64,000 nt of DNA from assembly GCF_019703515.2 (NCBI RefSeq), contig NC_059388.1, forward strand, positions 1,439,501 to 1,503,500, written 5' to 3'. Positions within the stretch are counted from its first letter, which is position 1; the number at the start of each line of letters is the position of its first letter. A model generated the notes under the pieces. The model saw nothing but the letters and a program-made list of their open reading frames with translations. It was not told the origin of the DNA and searched no databases. Positions 44,461 through 57,475 of the stretch are shown here, piece after piece. Source of the DNA: Myxocyprinus asiaticus. Taxonomy: Eukaryota; Chordata; Actinopteri; Cypriniformes; Catostomidae. A program made the position numbers and the translations under genes.

Positions 44461-45057
44461 GTTACCTTGCAAGCTTTCTGTCCTCCTCCCTTTGAGTTGG
44501 ACAAGGCTAAGAGACTGCACATGCTATGTCCCATTATGACTTTACATATGTATATTGAACACTTGGAAGACATCTGTCTGGCTGCAGACTGGGCTTTCAC
44601 CAACACACAGGTTCTATAACTTGGATGTTTTCTCTCTCTTCCCAGATTTTGTCTGCAAAGGAAGGTTGATTTGTCAATGTCCTTTACCCTGCTTGGCTAG
44701 TGTCATTGCTGTTGGACTGGTCTCATGACCATATTGTCCAATTTCTCTGTTACGACTGTAATCTTGGATCCCTGAAAGGAGGGAGTGACACACTACTAAC
44801 TTTGCTTTGTAGCACTACTAACTTCTTGCTGTGAAGGGCCCCAGATCGCTCTCCTACCTTCAGTCAGAAAATCCTGAGGAAATGACGCTGTGCTCCAATT
44901 TACATGCCCGCAATGATGCGCCCATAAGGGGCAGAGCATCAAGCAGCATCAGCCAATCCAGAAGGGCATGATTATAAAGGATTTCAGAAATCATCACTCC
45001 TGGAAGGAGCTTCTCAAAGTTTCAGTTGGAACCTACACGTTAACAGTGCTGAGTGTA

Positions 45058-45480
45058 ATCTGAATGCAAACTAGTTAGTTACTGTAATAATATTACTTTT
45101 AAAGTAAAAATAAAATGGAGTGTAAAATGTTAAATTTTACATTCTTGTAATCAGATTACATTTACAATCTTTCAATTAAGGTAATTACTTTTAAGTACTT
45201 GGGTTCCACATATTTCTAATATAATATTATTTATGTAGAATACATTTAAAATATGAATTTTGTTCATATGTATGACTGTTTGTATTTTCTTTGACAGGTG
45301 AAGGGTGTGTGACAATGGACGAGGAGGAAATATAGACATTATTTTGAACTCATTGAGTGGAAAGTCTTTTAGAAAGTAACTTTAAAGTAAAGTAAATAGT
45401 TATATGATTAGTTTTTCACTTAAGTAATTGGTCATTTTAGAGTAGTTAGTTATTTTTAGTAACGTTTTAAAATTCATTTT
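45058..45480 (+). repeat. hAT-like miniature element, family X, copy 2
   Basis: The ordered blocks TAATCAGATTACATTTAC, CTTTCAATTAAGGTAATTAC, AAGTACTTGGGTTCCACAT, TAGAATACATTTAAAATATG, GTTCATATGTATG and ATATAGACATTATTTTGAA are shared with 60590-61025 and, partly, with 6840-7215 on the minus strand. No coding capacity. Confidence 0.6.
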
Positions 45481-48400
45481 ATAGTTGCATGTTAACAATT
45501 GCATTAACTAACAATGACAAGGAACTAACAATGATCAATTTTACAGCATTTATTAATCTTGGTTAACGTTAATTCTATACTAATAAATTTGTTAACATTA
45601 GGGGAAAATTCACAAAGAATGAAAAAATGAAACAGTAGTATATTTATGTGTATAATAACATTAATGAAAAATTATTGTGCATTGTTAGTTCATGACACCT
45701 AATCAAATCCATTCCTGATACCTAATCCAATCCTTTCCTGATACCTAATTCAATCAAATCCTAATCCAATTTTACTTTAAAGTGTTACCATATTTTGTTG
45801 GCATTTCAGAAACTAGATAAATGTCATGGTTTGTACACTTGTAGGACCATGTTTCTGTATTGAGTTTTTGCTGTGTTTCATTAATTCACATTTTGTGCAG
45901 GTAAATCAAAGGAAAGACCCAATTAAAGACTTGAATTGTGGCATAAATTGAAACATGGGGATCAAAGACATGGGATGTTAACATTTGTGTTAATAAAGAA
46001 CAATACAATCCAAGGCAGACTTTGAGTGCATTTACATTCATATTACAGAAAGAATCAAATAACTTCAGTGACATTATCTTCTCAATATACATGATCTGGA
46101 AGGGTTAGCATATCCATTCATGTGATATAAGGCACTATTAAAGAAATATATTTATATGAACAACCAGTTAACCATGTGCAAAGCAACAGATTTATCATGC
46201 ATTATTGCTTACTATGAACAAGTAACAACTAGACAGAAACTAAATGTGCAACGCTGTTTGATCATTTCTCACAGCAGTATTCATCAATGATGGGCATTTG
46301 CATTTGAATAAACCACTTGATTAACAAGGTGGTATTAAAGGAACATGTTAGATATGCACGTACAGTTTCTATCCTAGTTTTGCACAGTACACTTTGTAGG
46401 CAACAGTGTAATTTCATATGTGAGTAGATGCATTTGACACTCAACAGTGATATGATGGAACATTTATGAAAATATATAGCAAAATATATATATACTACTC
46501 TGAGTGTGATTAAAGAAATAACAAATTGCCCACGGTCTCCCCTAAAAAGGGCTCTCCTATTAGGTGGATCAGTCAGTTACTGGAGGCATTACAGTTTGGT
46601 GACATTATAAATGATAAAACATCCGCTGTGGGAGAGATGAGCTGTTTCTTTACCCTTGTATGTTCAGTAAACCCGACACCTATGCCTATGTGCATGATAA
46701 ACATTTTGGAATATTTCTTCTCTCCAAGGGCTACAGCAGCACATACACTGCAAATGATAGCATTAATAAGATAAAAATAAAAGTGTTTTTTTTTTTTTTT
46801 TATCACCGCTAAATATCAGGTCTGATAAAAAAAAAAAAAAAAAAAAATCATTAACAATGTCTATGCCAATCATTCTAATAGTAGCGATGTCTGATTCACA
46901 AGTGAATCATTCTTTTGAGTTAGTTCTTTTTAGTGATTCAGTAAAACTTTGATTCACTAATTAACTTAAATTAAAAGAGAACTATGGCTATGTTCAGAAT
47001 ACCATACTAACATAATGTACTCTTACTATGTCTGCTGAATATAGTTACTATTTAAAAAAATATATATTATGGAGTATACCATGTGTACTGCACAGTATTC
47101 AGTAAGATTATTCTGAACATAGCCTCTGTTTAGGAGTAAACCTGTGAGGTGGGTGACATCATAAACCATATTTGACTCAATCTAAGTACCGTAATTGAAA
47201 ACATGAACAAAAAAAGCTGTGCAGGGACTTCAGGGAAACCTTTGAGTGATGCCTGAAACAAATCAGCAAATCTTTTAATTGAAACTGCAGTTTCCCAACA
47301 CTGCTCTGGCCCATACAATGTTATTTAACAGTAATATCCAATCTAAGTGCTGAGAGAAGATGATACACTTTTTTATTTATCAGAAAATAATGACAGTCAC
47401 GAAATCATAATAAAGTAAAAGCATCTTGATTTCTCATGGAAGACCATCAAAACTTACACAACTGAAATTTGTTTAACAATAATGTACTGATGATAAAAGA
47501 ATAATGGACATTAATTTGACATAAGACACAGACATATGTTTCTATGTGATATTGGCTAACATGTAATAACAGATGAATGTTTGATACAGTACATTTGTGC
47601 TTGTGAACAGGCATGATCATGAATAACTGTTGGTTGTTTTAAACTGAACACAAGCATTTTACTTAAATATTATTTTATTATTTTATATACACTTTTACTA
47701 GAGAATTCTACTGCCATAAAATTATCTCTCAAGTAATATTGAAACTCTTTGTCTCGTGCATTGCAACCGCCAATATTTTACCTAAATATCCAATGTATAA
47801 TTAGGGTAAAAAAAAACAAAACAAAAAACAATGTTCAGTGCAAACCACTGCCTTACAAATCACCATATTACAGAAAACATTTCATGAGGGAAAATACATT
47901 TTCGATACCTTTAATTTTGTTTTGGGGCATATTGAGACTTTTCATTACATTATCAGTCAGTATTATTTATATTTTTCTGGCCTTTTTACAGAATGTACAC
48001 AGCCAGATCACCGCACATGGAGCACTGCTTACAGTCATGAGGAAAACCATGACATATGCTCAAGCTGCTTCCAGAAATATGGCCTGTGATGTGCTTGATG
48101 TAACTCAACACAGTGAGGTAAACGTGCAGTAAAACAGCCAAACAGGACAGTGAGGTAGATGCTTTCAATGACAAGTGATAAATTATACTGAAATGATATC
48201 AAGGATTGTAAAATAAATAAACAAAGACACAAACATTTGTACTGCATAAACCATCCGATGCGGAAAGGTGCTGTAATTCATTTTTACATTTTGATTCTTT
48301 TCGCTGTAGGCAAAATAAACTGAATGAAATACAGAAAACTGAAAATCAATTAGAAAAATTTAAACAAAGCTACAAAAATAACCTTACACCAGTTTAACAG

Positions 48401-49795
48401 ATTCCATTTTTATATAAAACCTATGATACTTTAAAAAAATAGATATTTTACAATGTTAACCTCAACAGTCAAGTAATTTATCATAATTGATGTATGTCGT
48501 CATTGTTCCCATTTTATATGACTGATTTCATGTACTTTTGAGTTTGTTTGTAAAAATTGAATAAATTAAAATAATAATAATCAAGATTTATTCCATGGCC
48601 AACTTTCCACACATACCATAATTTGTTTTGGTATAGCACACGATATGTAACGTTTAAACGTAATATACTTAGCTGGTATGAGGACATATATGCACACACG
48701 CACACGCACATACTGTACATCCCAATAGCAGGTTTTTGTTTTGAGCAAATAAACAATTTTTTTTGTGCATGTCATCTGTGATTTCAAGTTTAAAAAGCAT
48801 CTTTACATTTACCATAGTACCCCGTTGTCCATGTTTCCTCTGTTAGATTCCACATTTGACAGTACTATCCCTCATCAAACTCTTTTGAGGCGTTGTACAT
48901 CTCAAAGAGAAAAATTGTCGACTTCCATACAGTAGATGTGAATGTGTAGTTGTGTGGTGCTGCTTTGCTGAAGGCTCATGTTATCCTTGATGATATTCTG
49001 CATAATATCAGACACCCATATTCATAACTGCACCTGAAAATCAAAAGAGAACAAAACTCTAATATACTGTTTATTGTCAGGATGTCACAAAACATGTCAA
49101 ATGTGTAATTTCTACACCACTAGTGTCACTTGATTGAATTACAAAAGTAATGTTTTTAAAAAGGTTTCCTGAACACTCTGCCATTGGTCGGATAGTCAGA
49201 TAGTCCTGACCCAAACAATTGAGCCAGTGTTGCTGTGTCGGGCTGGTCAGAAGGTTTTTTAAAACTGAAAGCTGTGATTTTCAGGCCTAAATATGTCTTT
49301 GTTAGAAAGAGTGGGAATCATATACATGAAATATTTGTAATATATTTGTATAGATATTTATAAAAAGTATTGTGTCTCACTGCAGGTCCATTTTTAATGA
49401 ACTAGTGAAGGCAAAAAGGTGATAAAAATGGTGAAAAACATAAAAAAGGTAACCAGTTACAGCACCTAAAATATACACTTTCTCTTATTAATTCCTAGGC
49501 GGGTTGATACTGTATAGTTATCTCATGATTCGGTTCGATGTACGATTCAATATCATCTCAATTCAATTTAACAACACTTAAATGACAAAGAATGACAGAC
49601 AATTGTGTTCCGCAAAATGCACAGTAAAATTTCTCATCAGAATAAATTTCTCTAATACACAATATAAAGAGCACATATAACTTTCTCTATGAGAAAAGAT
49701 CATAAACCAATAAACTGGACCAGGTGAAGGACAAACAATACCTGAATAGAACAAAAATATCACTGGTTGCAATCAAAACTTTTGGCTGTATAACA
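45481..49795. other. Long AT-rich intergenic stretch, no gene recognised
   Basis: About 4.3 kb without a supportable gene. Contents seen: three imperfect tandem copies of CCTAATCCAATCCTTTCCTGAT-like sequence (shortened here) at about 45709-45770, a T run at 46785-46801, an A run at 46829-46847, and a CA-rich run at 48690-48710. The short open frames are AT-driven and show no domain. Confidence 0.45.
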
Positions 49796-50874
49796 CACAG
49801 GGGCTGTACTTTACTTTGCTATTCACAAGAAGCATCTCCTGACATGGATCATGCCTTGCAAAAAAAGAGATCTCAGAAGACCTACAAGCAAGAATTGTTG
49901 CTTTGCATAAAGCTGGAAAGGGTTACAAAGTTGTCTCGAAGAGCTTAGATATTCATCTGTCCACAGTTAGACAAATTGTCTATAAATGGAGACTTTAGTA
50001 CTTTGATTTAGTACTGTGTATACTCTCCCCAGAAGTGTCTGTTCAGCCAAGATGCCTGAAGTTTCCAAAGACCACCTTGACACTTGTTTTGTGGACTAAT
50101 GAAACAAGGTTGAATTTTTTGGGAACAACACGCAGCACTACGTATGGCGTAAAAAGGGCATGACATACCAACATGAAAACATCATCCCAGCGTTGAATTA
50201 CAAGTAGAGGGGGCATCATTATTTGGGGCTGCTTTGCTACTTCGGGGCCTGGACCACTTGCGATCATCAAGGGAAAAATGAATTCCCAAGTTTATCAAGA
50301 TATCTTACAGGATAATGTCAGGGTGGCTGTACACCAGCTGAAGCTCAGTAGAAGTTGGGTGATGCAGCAGGACAATGACTCTAAACATTGAAGTAAATCC
50401 ACTACAGAATGACTTCAAAAAAAGAAAATTCACCTTTTTGAGTGGCCCAGTCAGAGCCCAGACCGTAACCCAATAGAGATGCTGTGGAATGACCTCAAGA
50501 GAGCCGTTCACACCAGACATCCTAAGAATATGGCTGAGCTGAAGCAGTTCTGTAAGGAAGAATGGTCCAAAATTTCTTCTGAACATTGTGCAGGTCTAAT
50601 CCTCAGCTACCTGAAACGCTTGGTTGAGGTTATTGCTGCCAAAGGAGGACTAACCAGTTATTAAATCCAAGGGTTCACTTATTTTTTCCACATCACTGTG
50701 AATGTTTAAAGGGATGTGTTCAAACATGACATTAAAGATTATAATTGTTTGTGTGTTGTTAGCTTAAGCACATTTTGTTTGTCTATACTTGTAACTTTGA
50801 TGAAGATGAGATCACATTTTACGACCAAATAATGCAGAAAACCAGCTAATTCACAATACTTTTTCTTGCCACTG
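49796..50874 (+). mobile_element. Tc1/mariner element, decayed, copy 2
   Basis: This is a plus-strand Tc1 element of the same family as copy 1. The right part has the inner motif AAGGGTTCACTTATTTTTTCC with CATCACTGTGAATG, then the outer end TACTTTTTCTTGCCACTG at 50874. I could not define the left terminal repeat. The transposase reading begins about ATGGATCATGCCTTGC (49846) and is broken by many frameshifts and stops. Confidence 0.8.
49846..50664 (+). pseudogene. Tc1 transposase, broken (copy 2)
   Basis: N-terminal helix-turn-helix sequence (KKRDLRRPTSKNC-like in one frame; AGKGYKVVSKSLDIHLSTVRQ, cut here, in another) is followed by a deletion that removes the second DNA-binding helix region present in copy 1. 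The catalytic part reads in pieces: DETRLNFLG, GGIIIWGCF, QQDNDSKH, WPSQSPDRNPIEMLWNDLKRAV (cut here) and KEEWSKI. The last two catalytic acidic regions missing from copy 1 are present here. Stops and frameshifts prevent a functional protein. Confidence 0.8.
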
Positions 50875-52678
50875 TTTGTGGACATTTCACCTGAAAACTG
50901 GAGCTCACAAGTGCCTTTACCTCCACAAACACTCCCTGCGTCGGATTCTGGTAAATTATTTAGATTGTCATTGAATGTACCGTTTATCTGCAATCTGCCT
51001 CACTTCTTTGTGTCGCGTTCAGTGTGAAAAGGCCTTAAGGCTGAAATTATCTACTTCAGGTTAGATGTTTAGAACTAACCCTGATGATTTGCAAACACTG
51101 TAAATTTCATCCCCTTGAAAGCCAGAACTAAAGCCATGCTGTTGTATTCACAGTGCACCAACAACTGCAGCAAGCCACAAAGTCATGCTGACCTCCTCAA
51201 CACCTGTGAGCTGTAACACAAGCCAATAGCACAAGTGCCACACATGACAACACCATTATGCAGGCACTGTTGTGTCTTGCTCACCATATTTTCCAGAGTC
51301 AATGCGTATTTAGATCCTTAGACGGAGTATTCAGGGGTTTTCATCGGTCAAGAGAAAAAAAAAATTCTCATAACAGACACTGATTAAATATTATTTGTAT
51401 TTATTTTATGATTATTTACTCGCCCTCATGTTGTTCCAAACTCATATGCTGTTATTTTTTTCCCTGGAACATGAAAGGAGAATCTTCACACAGCTCTTGT
51501 CCATGCAATGACAACTGATAGTGACCACGGCTGTCAAGCTCCAAAAATGACAAAGAAATACTATAAAAGTATCTTAAAAGTAGTCCATATGACTATGTGC
51601 ACTATATTCCAAGTGTTTTGATGTCATCAGACAGTTCTGTGGGAGGAACAGATGACAATTTCTATAATTATCACTGATAATCTTGCCCTCCAAAGAAGCT
51701 AGTGTCTAGACTAGCATTGTGTTCAATTAGCATATATGCAAGAATGTGGGATGGGAATCATAAGGAATTTAATGATTCTGGTTCCGATTCCGATTTCTCG
51801 GAATGACTTGCGTTTCAGTACGTTTTTCATTAACTAAAAAAAACAAAAACAAAAACACAGCTGAAAAGAGTCATTTGTTCATGAGGTTTTCAGTTGTGAA
51901 GTCAAACAAACTGACTCATAAGACCCATAAGGAATCGGACTACACTTGTCATGCTTCATGAAGTTTTTATGCAATTTAGATTAAAAAAAAAAAAAAAAAA
52001 AATTTAATAAGAGTCATTTGTTCGAGAATCTGACTGAATGTGTCATTCTGGTTTACATGGGGATGTGGAGTAATTTAATAATTACCAGAGCTTCCCTATG
52101 ACTTTAATTATATCTGAAATGGTCATATAAGTCATTTTTCCAGACTTTATAAGGACTGCACATTGCACGAAATTTGAGCAGAGTGAATGCGGGAAATTGT
52201 GTTGAGCCCCGCGTTTTGGAACATAAAATTACTTAATGTGTGAAGGGATTCCATATTTTAAATCAAGTATATATCAAGTAATATATGATTGCAGGCTTGT
52301 TAATGTCACCACTTCTGTTGTATTTAGCCAGAAGTTCCAATCAATTTCTTCTAATAATCACAGATATATTATATGCTCATGTTTAATATTTCCTGCATAA
52401 TTAATCAGCACAGTATACATTTTCTAATAGGTTAGTTATGGGTGACAGCAGAGCTTAAATGCTGTCATGACACACCCATGTCTGGGATTTTTACAAACAT
52501 CGCTTATCCCGTGCAAATTGACTGTAAATATTACAGATGTCCACAGTAATAATTACTTTACGGACATATGTCCGTAAAACTAATCCAGTCCGAATAGGGC
52601 TTAAAACACGGCAAGTAAAAATAACCCCAGGTTATACTGATCCCATGCAAATTGATATAAGGGTAGAAGGAGAAAGGA
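50875..52678. other. Intergenic sequence with miniature-element fragments
   Basis: No gene is visible. TTTACTCGCCCTCATGTTGTTCC at about 51416-51438 and following sequence to about 51660 (TAGTCCATATGACTATGTGC) are the interior of the fish miniature element whose ends are seen near 494-552 and 8551. An A run lies at 51984-52001. Confidence 0.5.
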
Positions 52679-52860
52679 GTTCCCTATCTGTCACTCACTC
52701 GACGTTGTATCGATGTAGTGACACTAGGGGTCACTCTTGGGAGCCCGAGACACCTCTGGTCTTTGATAAAAGGCCAATGAAAATTGGTGAGTGGTATTTG
52801 CATGCCACTCCCCTGGACATACGGGTATAAAAGGAGCTGGTATGCAACCACTCATTCAGA
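52679..52860 (+). repeat. DIRS left inverted terminal repeat with promoter-like TATA box (copy D)
   Basis: This is the reference left end for the window. The outer 30 bases, GTTCCCTATCTGTCACTC then ACTCGACGTTGT, are matched in reverse complement only in the internal complementary regions. The inner part from GATGTAGTGACACTAGGGG to ACTCATTCAG is matched by the right ends. GTATAAAAGG followed about 30 bases later by CATTCAGATTTTC suggests a transcription start inside the repeat; this is inference. Confidence 0.8.
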
Positions 52861-53097
52861 TTTTCTCTTCGGAGCCGAACGGTCATGCTCATTGAGCTGA
52901 ATTTCTACTGTTCATTCACCTCTGCTGGATCTGACGGCACATTTCAGCGGCTTCTCCCTCCTCTGCACTGGTGCACTGCAGGGAACGCCCCTGGGCGCTT
53001 CGGCAGAAAAAAGAGAGTATATTTTCTGAAAGAGTTTAATTCTCTAAAAGAGTATATTTCTCTAAAAGAGCAGCACACACGGAATGTCTTTTTGAAG

Positions 53098-54050
53098 ATG
53101 CCTTTCCGATTGTGTGTTATTCTTGGTTGCGGTTGACCAACCGAATCTCTCAACTTCGGTTGGTCATGATTGCTGTCTTTCATGTCTGGGCGCGACCCAC
53201 ATGGAGGCAGCGTTCATGGATGGTTCATGTTCTCACTGCGAGAACATGACCATGGCAACATTGCGGTCGCAGCTTGCTTTCGGTCCTTCTACCTACGGGT
53301 ATGAGGCCAGCGCGGCCAGCACTGGGGGTGATTTGGGGACCCCAATAGGATCGCCTCCGCCGGGTATCCCCCTGCGGACCTCCCATTTCCCAGCACGCTC
53401 GTCTGCCCCAGTCGGGCTTCTGGATGAGTCTGCCGGCTCGTCTCACGGTGAGTCTGGCCTCTTGTTCGGAGCCTGTGAAGATGATGAGTTCTCGAGCGCA
53501 GCATCGGAGAGCGGGTTTGTCCAGTCGGACGCAGAAGCCTCAACTGGGCTCCCCCCCTCGGGGACGATTGCCCAGTCACAGGCTGATGCGGAGATGATGG
53601 ACATGCTTTCCCGGGCGGCCGTGAGCGTTGGGCTAGAGTGGAACCCTCCGCTCTCCCCTGAACCCTCGCGGCTTGCTGACGAAATCGTGGGGGGCACCTT
53701 TTACTGCCCGGCCCCAATTCCTCAGTTCCCCTGCCCTCACTACTCTCGATGGCGGGGCAGCCAGGGGCTATACGGTGATTCCCCCGGTGGATAAGGCGCT
53801 CGCGGAGCACCTATGCCCGCAGAGTGCCACCACCTGGTGCGGACGCCCAAAGCTCCCGTCCAAGCCCTGTAGGTTCACGTCGTCCCTGACGGCTAAAGCC
53901 TACAGCGCTGCTGGACAAGCCGCCTCTGCCCTGCACGCCATGGCTCTCCTGCAGGTCCACCGAGCCAAGGCACTACAAGAACTGCACAAGGATAGTTCCA
54001 CCCCAGATCTGATGCAGGAACTGCGCTCGGCGACCGACCGACCGAAGGTT
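53098..54050 (+). pseudogene. DIRS gag (copy D)
   Basis: The start context ATGCCTTTCCGATTGTG is the same as in copy E, but the frame meets TGA after 12 codons. A 226-residue frame from about 53114 then carries the Cys/His motif (CCLSCLGATHMEAAF.. and SCSHCENM) and a region rich in acidic and Ser residues (DEFSSAASESGFVQSD). AEMMDMLSRAAVSVGLEWNPP and PIPQFPCPHYSRWRG follow. The C-terminal half (KAYSAAGQAASALHAMALLQV, KALQELHKDSSTPDLMQEL) is in another frame, and the gene is cut off by a deletion at about 54045. The Cys/His motif could bind zinc and nucleic acid. Confidence 0.75.
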
Positions 54051-54679
54051 ACCCTTACCCACGGTGGTAGACACGATCACTCAGGCTAGGGCCCCCTCCC
54101 TCCAGACCGCGCCTCGTTCCCTCATGGGACCTCTCTGTAGTTCTTCAGGGTCTACAGAGAACCCCCTTTAAGCCTTTGCAGTCAGCTGAGCTTAAGGCAC
54201 TCTCCTTGAAGACTGCCCTCCTGACTGCGCTCACTTCCATCAAGAGGGTAGGAGACCTGCAAGCATTCTCTGTCAGCGAAACGTGCCTGGAGTTCGGTCC
54301 GGGCTACTCTCACGTGATCCTGAGACCCCGACCGGGCTATGTGCCCAAGATTCCCACGACCCCTTTTAGGGATCAGGTGGTGAACCTGCGAGCGCTGCCT
54401 CAGGAGGAGGCAGACCCAGCCCTATCGTTGCTGTGTCCAGTGCGCGCTTTACGCATCTATTTGGATCGCTTTAGAATCTCTGAGCAGCTCTTTGTCTGCT
54501 TTGGTGCACAGCGGAAAGGACGCGCTGTCTCCAACCAGAGGATCGCCCACTGGCTCATTGACGCCATAGCTATGGCAATACAAGCGGATAAGCCCGGGAT
54601 AGCCGGCCGGGTGTATCGCTTGCACATAGCGCCTTCCACCTCTTTTGAGCTGAAGACGTGCGCCATTAATTCCCAGTAG
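54046..54679 (+). pseudogene. DIRS tyrosine recombinase fragment (copy D)
   Basis: A 167-residue frame from 54176 covers LKALSLKTALLTALTSIKRVGDLQ, shortened here, with the first catalytic Arg, then PFRDQVVNLRALPQEEADPA, LDRFRISEQLFVCFGAQRKG and IAHWLIDAIAMA. It then jumps into 3' non-coding sequence. The HSTR box and the tyrosine are deleted, so the protein could not act. Only scraps of the core-binding domain remain upstream. Confidence 0.82.
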
Positions 54680-54802
54680 TGTTCACAAACTATGTTCCCT
54701 GGTTGACTTCCTCCGAGCCCTGTGGCAGTCGAGTTTTCGGAGAGACTTGCTGCCGGCCCAGTACACGTGCTAACTAAGAGCCCTGTTCTGGGGTAGGTGC
54801 TC

Positions 54803-56778
54803 GAGATTAAATTTGTACTGCGTTTACAGATGACTGTACTGTAGTAAACTCTATATAATGATGAATATAATGTATAATAATAATGCCAAGGGTCCTGATA
54901 TTTGATCGTCCTGATAATGCCAAATGTAATGTCTGATTCCACTAGTAAATTTGTACCATGACAAACATTATTTTACTTGATAAACATCACATATTTTTTA
55001 AAAGAATATTTTAGAAAAATGTAATCTGCGACAATACTATTTTAAAACCTACAATATCAATTTAAAATACTTAAAATCAGTGGCAATGTACAAGCATATG
55101 TATCTAACATAATTATGTATAATTTCAGCTGGGCAGAATTATTAATATTTCTATTCTGGTGTCACTATTGCCCTCTGCTGGGCTGATTTTTGTCCCACTC
55201 CATCCCCAATGAATCATTTTACTCTTTAATGAACAGTACTTTGATCAATGAACTTTGTTCTACAAAGTTTTACAAGTAATGAAAGGAACTGTTTTGCATA
55301 TGTACTGAAAGTAATAATAATAATAAATTCAAACTTAACTTTTCATGATTCAGGCCTTGTTCAAAGTTTTGTGAGAGTATAGAATCATGAATTCAGTAAT
55401 GTAATCGAACCAAATCCTTATGGCCTTTATAATTTCTGTTTTTAAAAAAATCATATTTTAATAAAATACAGGAAATAACATTTATTTTTTTATCTGATTA
55501 ATCGAAGAAATAAGCGAAGATTAATCGAGTATCAAAATAATCATTCATTGCAGCCCTAGTGTCACCTATTCCTTACAAAAGCATTGTAAAGTGCTAATTT
55601 GGTACTAAAGAAACTTTTCTTATTATTAGAACAATTGAAAATGGTTGCTCTGCCATACGGAAATCACAATACAGTGGCTTTTTTCCCCCCATTTGTTGCG
55701 GCTCTGATGTGCAGACCGTTTGAATGAGACTGTATTACACAATGGTCTATTATTGTACTAACACAATGGCAAGTAAAAAAAAAAATGTTTTTAAATGTGA
55801 TTGGTCATTTTCATGTCTCAGATGTTTCACATGCAAGCAGGCGATTCTCAGTGCCCTCCCAGCCTTAAGATCAAATCGGCGAAACGGGAAAATTTATCAG
55901 CCGATGCAGATAATTAAAAAATTCTGAATATCGCCGATATATCAGCCTCTGCAATATATTGGCCGACCACTAACAAAAATGACCCATAATGCAAACATTT
56001 TAAAAACCTAATTGCTGCAATTGTTTGGTAATCAGCTTAATAAAACTGTGACAGATCTGTTTAGGTTTACGTGTAATACTTAATCCTAAATTAGCCCTTA
56101 AATAATGAATAATGGTAACCGTAGTTTCCACCAAATTACCATAGTTATTACAGATATGTCACTACTGTAAAGTTATATAATATATTAATATGGGATCTCC
56201 TTCAAACAGCGTAAGGTTTCAGAATATTTCGCCATGTTGTCTTGCCATGAGGAATAGTGTTGGAACTAGATTATGTGCGACTCACAGGGCTGTTTTGAAT
56301 CGACAACTATGCTTAAATGACACAGACACACCCATCTCAGCAGTTTCTACAGAAACTGATAATCCTGTGCCAAAAGACAATGAACATTATGGACCTCTGT
56401 AGTAACAGTAACTTTATGAACATATGTCCGGAAAACGAATACCATCCGAATCAGGCTTTATTCTGATTTTTTCTACTTGGTACTGGGCTTAATTCTCCAT
56501 CTACGCCACTACGTGTCAGCACAAGATATCATTGAGTGCACCTTTAATGCATATAGTCCTAGTGCACGAATTGTATGAAGCTCTTTATAGTGCTTTTTGA
56601 CCTTAACAGATGTGAACTGTCATTGTCAGTGTTAAGTGTATTCTGATTACTTTTTAAGTAATAAAAAAGTAGTGTAACCAGTAGCTTGCAGTCAGCCTCT
56701 TTAAATCCTTCAGAGAAGGGGTAAAAAAAAAAAAAATCTTGCATGGAGATGCAAAAGTTATTTATTTAAAAATGTATA
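54803..56778. other. AT-rich intergenic sequence, no gene recognised
   Basis: No coding similarity is seen. A TATCAGCCGATGCAGATAA..GGCCGACCACTAAC block at about 55895-55972 is a fragment of a TATCGGCC-type DNA element. A T run followed by GCAGCCCTAG at about 55549 resembles a hAT-like end. Confidence 0.45.
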
Positions 56779-57277
56779 CAGTGCACTCAGAAAGTATTCA
56801 GATGATGTGCGTTCTGGAGAGGGTATTTATTGTTTGATAGATGATTATGCTGACGGATGACAGAAATTCCCAATTCATCCATGCTACACAGTTCCCTATC
56901 TGTCACTCATTCTACGTTGTGTCGATGTAGTGACACTAGGGGTCGCTCTTGGGAGCCCCAAACACCTCAGATCTTTGAGAAAAAGCCAATGAGCATTGAC
57001 GAGTGGAATTTGCATGCCACTCCCCCAGACATATGGGTTTAAAAGGAGCTGGAATGCATCCACTCATTCAGATTTGTTCTTCGGAGCCGAGCGGTTGTGT
57101 GTCAGCAAGCTGAATTCCACTGCCGGTCCATTCACCTCTCAATGAGAAGTGCAGAGTACGCCCCTGGGCGCTTCGACAGCGCTAAAAGAGTATATATTCT
57201 GAGCAAAGAGTATATTTTCCTCTATTAAAGCAAACACATTGATGTGAATGTCTTTTTAAAGATGCGTCTTTTTAAAG

Positions 57278-57475
57278 ATGCCCTTCCGTCTCTGTGTAGT
57301 TTCTGGGTGCGGTCGTTACCTCTCCACCTCGACCCTGACGGCCACGATCGCTGCCTCACGTGTCTGGGCCGTAATCACATTGAGGAAGCGTTTGCAGATG
57401 GTTCATGTTCTCATTGCGAGAACATTGCCCCTCATCTCACTACCTGGCACTAAGACCCCCAAAAAGGCTCCTAAG
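57278..57475 (+). pseudogene. DIRS gag N-terminus (copy E)
   Basis: The frame starts ATGCCCTTCCGTCTCTG (MPFRLCVVSGCGRYLS), then shifts. In the neighbouring frame the Cys/His motif is clear: DRCLTCLGRNHIEEAFADG followed by CSHCENI. Spacing is C-x2-C-x4-H, then C-x2-C. After about 57450 the gag body is deleted down to the KRLLSTPEMDDP tail. Confidence 0.7.

Larger units (their letters stand above)
41773..45038 (+). mobile_element. DIRS copy F, old and divergent
   Basis: This is a DIRS-type element of a different lineage from copies A-E. The left end starts GTTCCCTTTCAAGTCATTC. The right end, read inward from 45038, contains CAGGAGTGATGATTTCTGAAA and GCTTGATGCTCTGCCCC, matching the left side at 41837-41910 as an inverted terminal repeat. 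GTT begins the left end and also follows the right end (45039-45041). Remnants of gag, RNase H and recombinase occur in the right order, but RT is essentially gone. Many stops and frameshifts show great age. I could not identify an internal complementary region. Confidence 0.75.
52679..54802 (+). mobile_element. DIRS copy D, internally deleted, best left terminal repeat
   Basis: The left terminus starts GTTCCCTATCTGTCACTC at 52679 and the terminal repeat runs to about 52860 with GGGTATAAAAGGAGC, a TATA box, at about 52823. A gag ORF region follows. At about 54045 gag is joined to the start of the recombinase, deleting RT and RNase H, and a second deletion lies inside the recombinase at about 54095. 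The copy ends at 54802 inside the 3' non-coding part (GGGGTAGGTGCTC), so its right terminus is missing. Confidence 0.9.
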
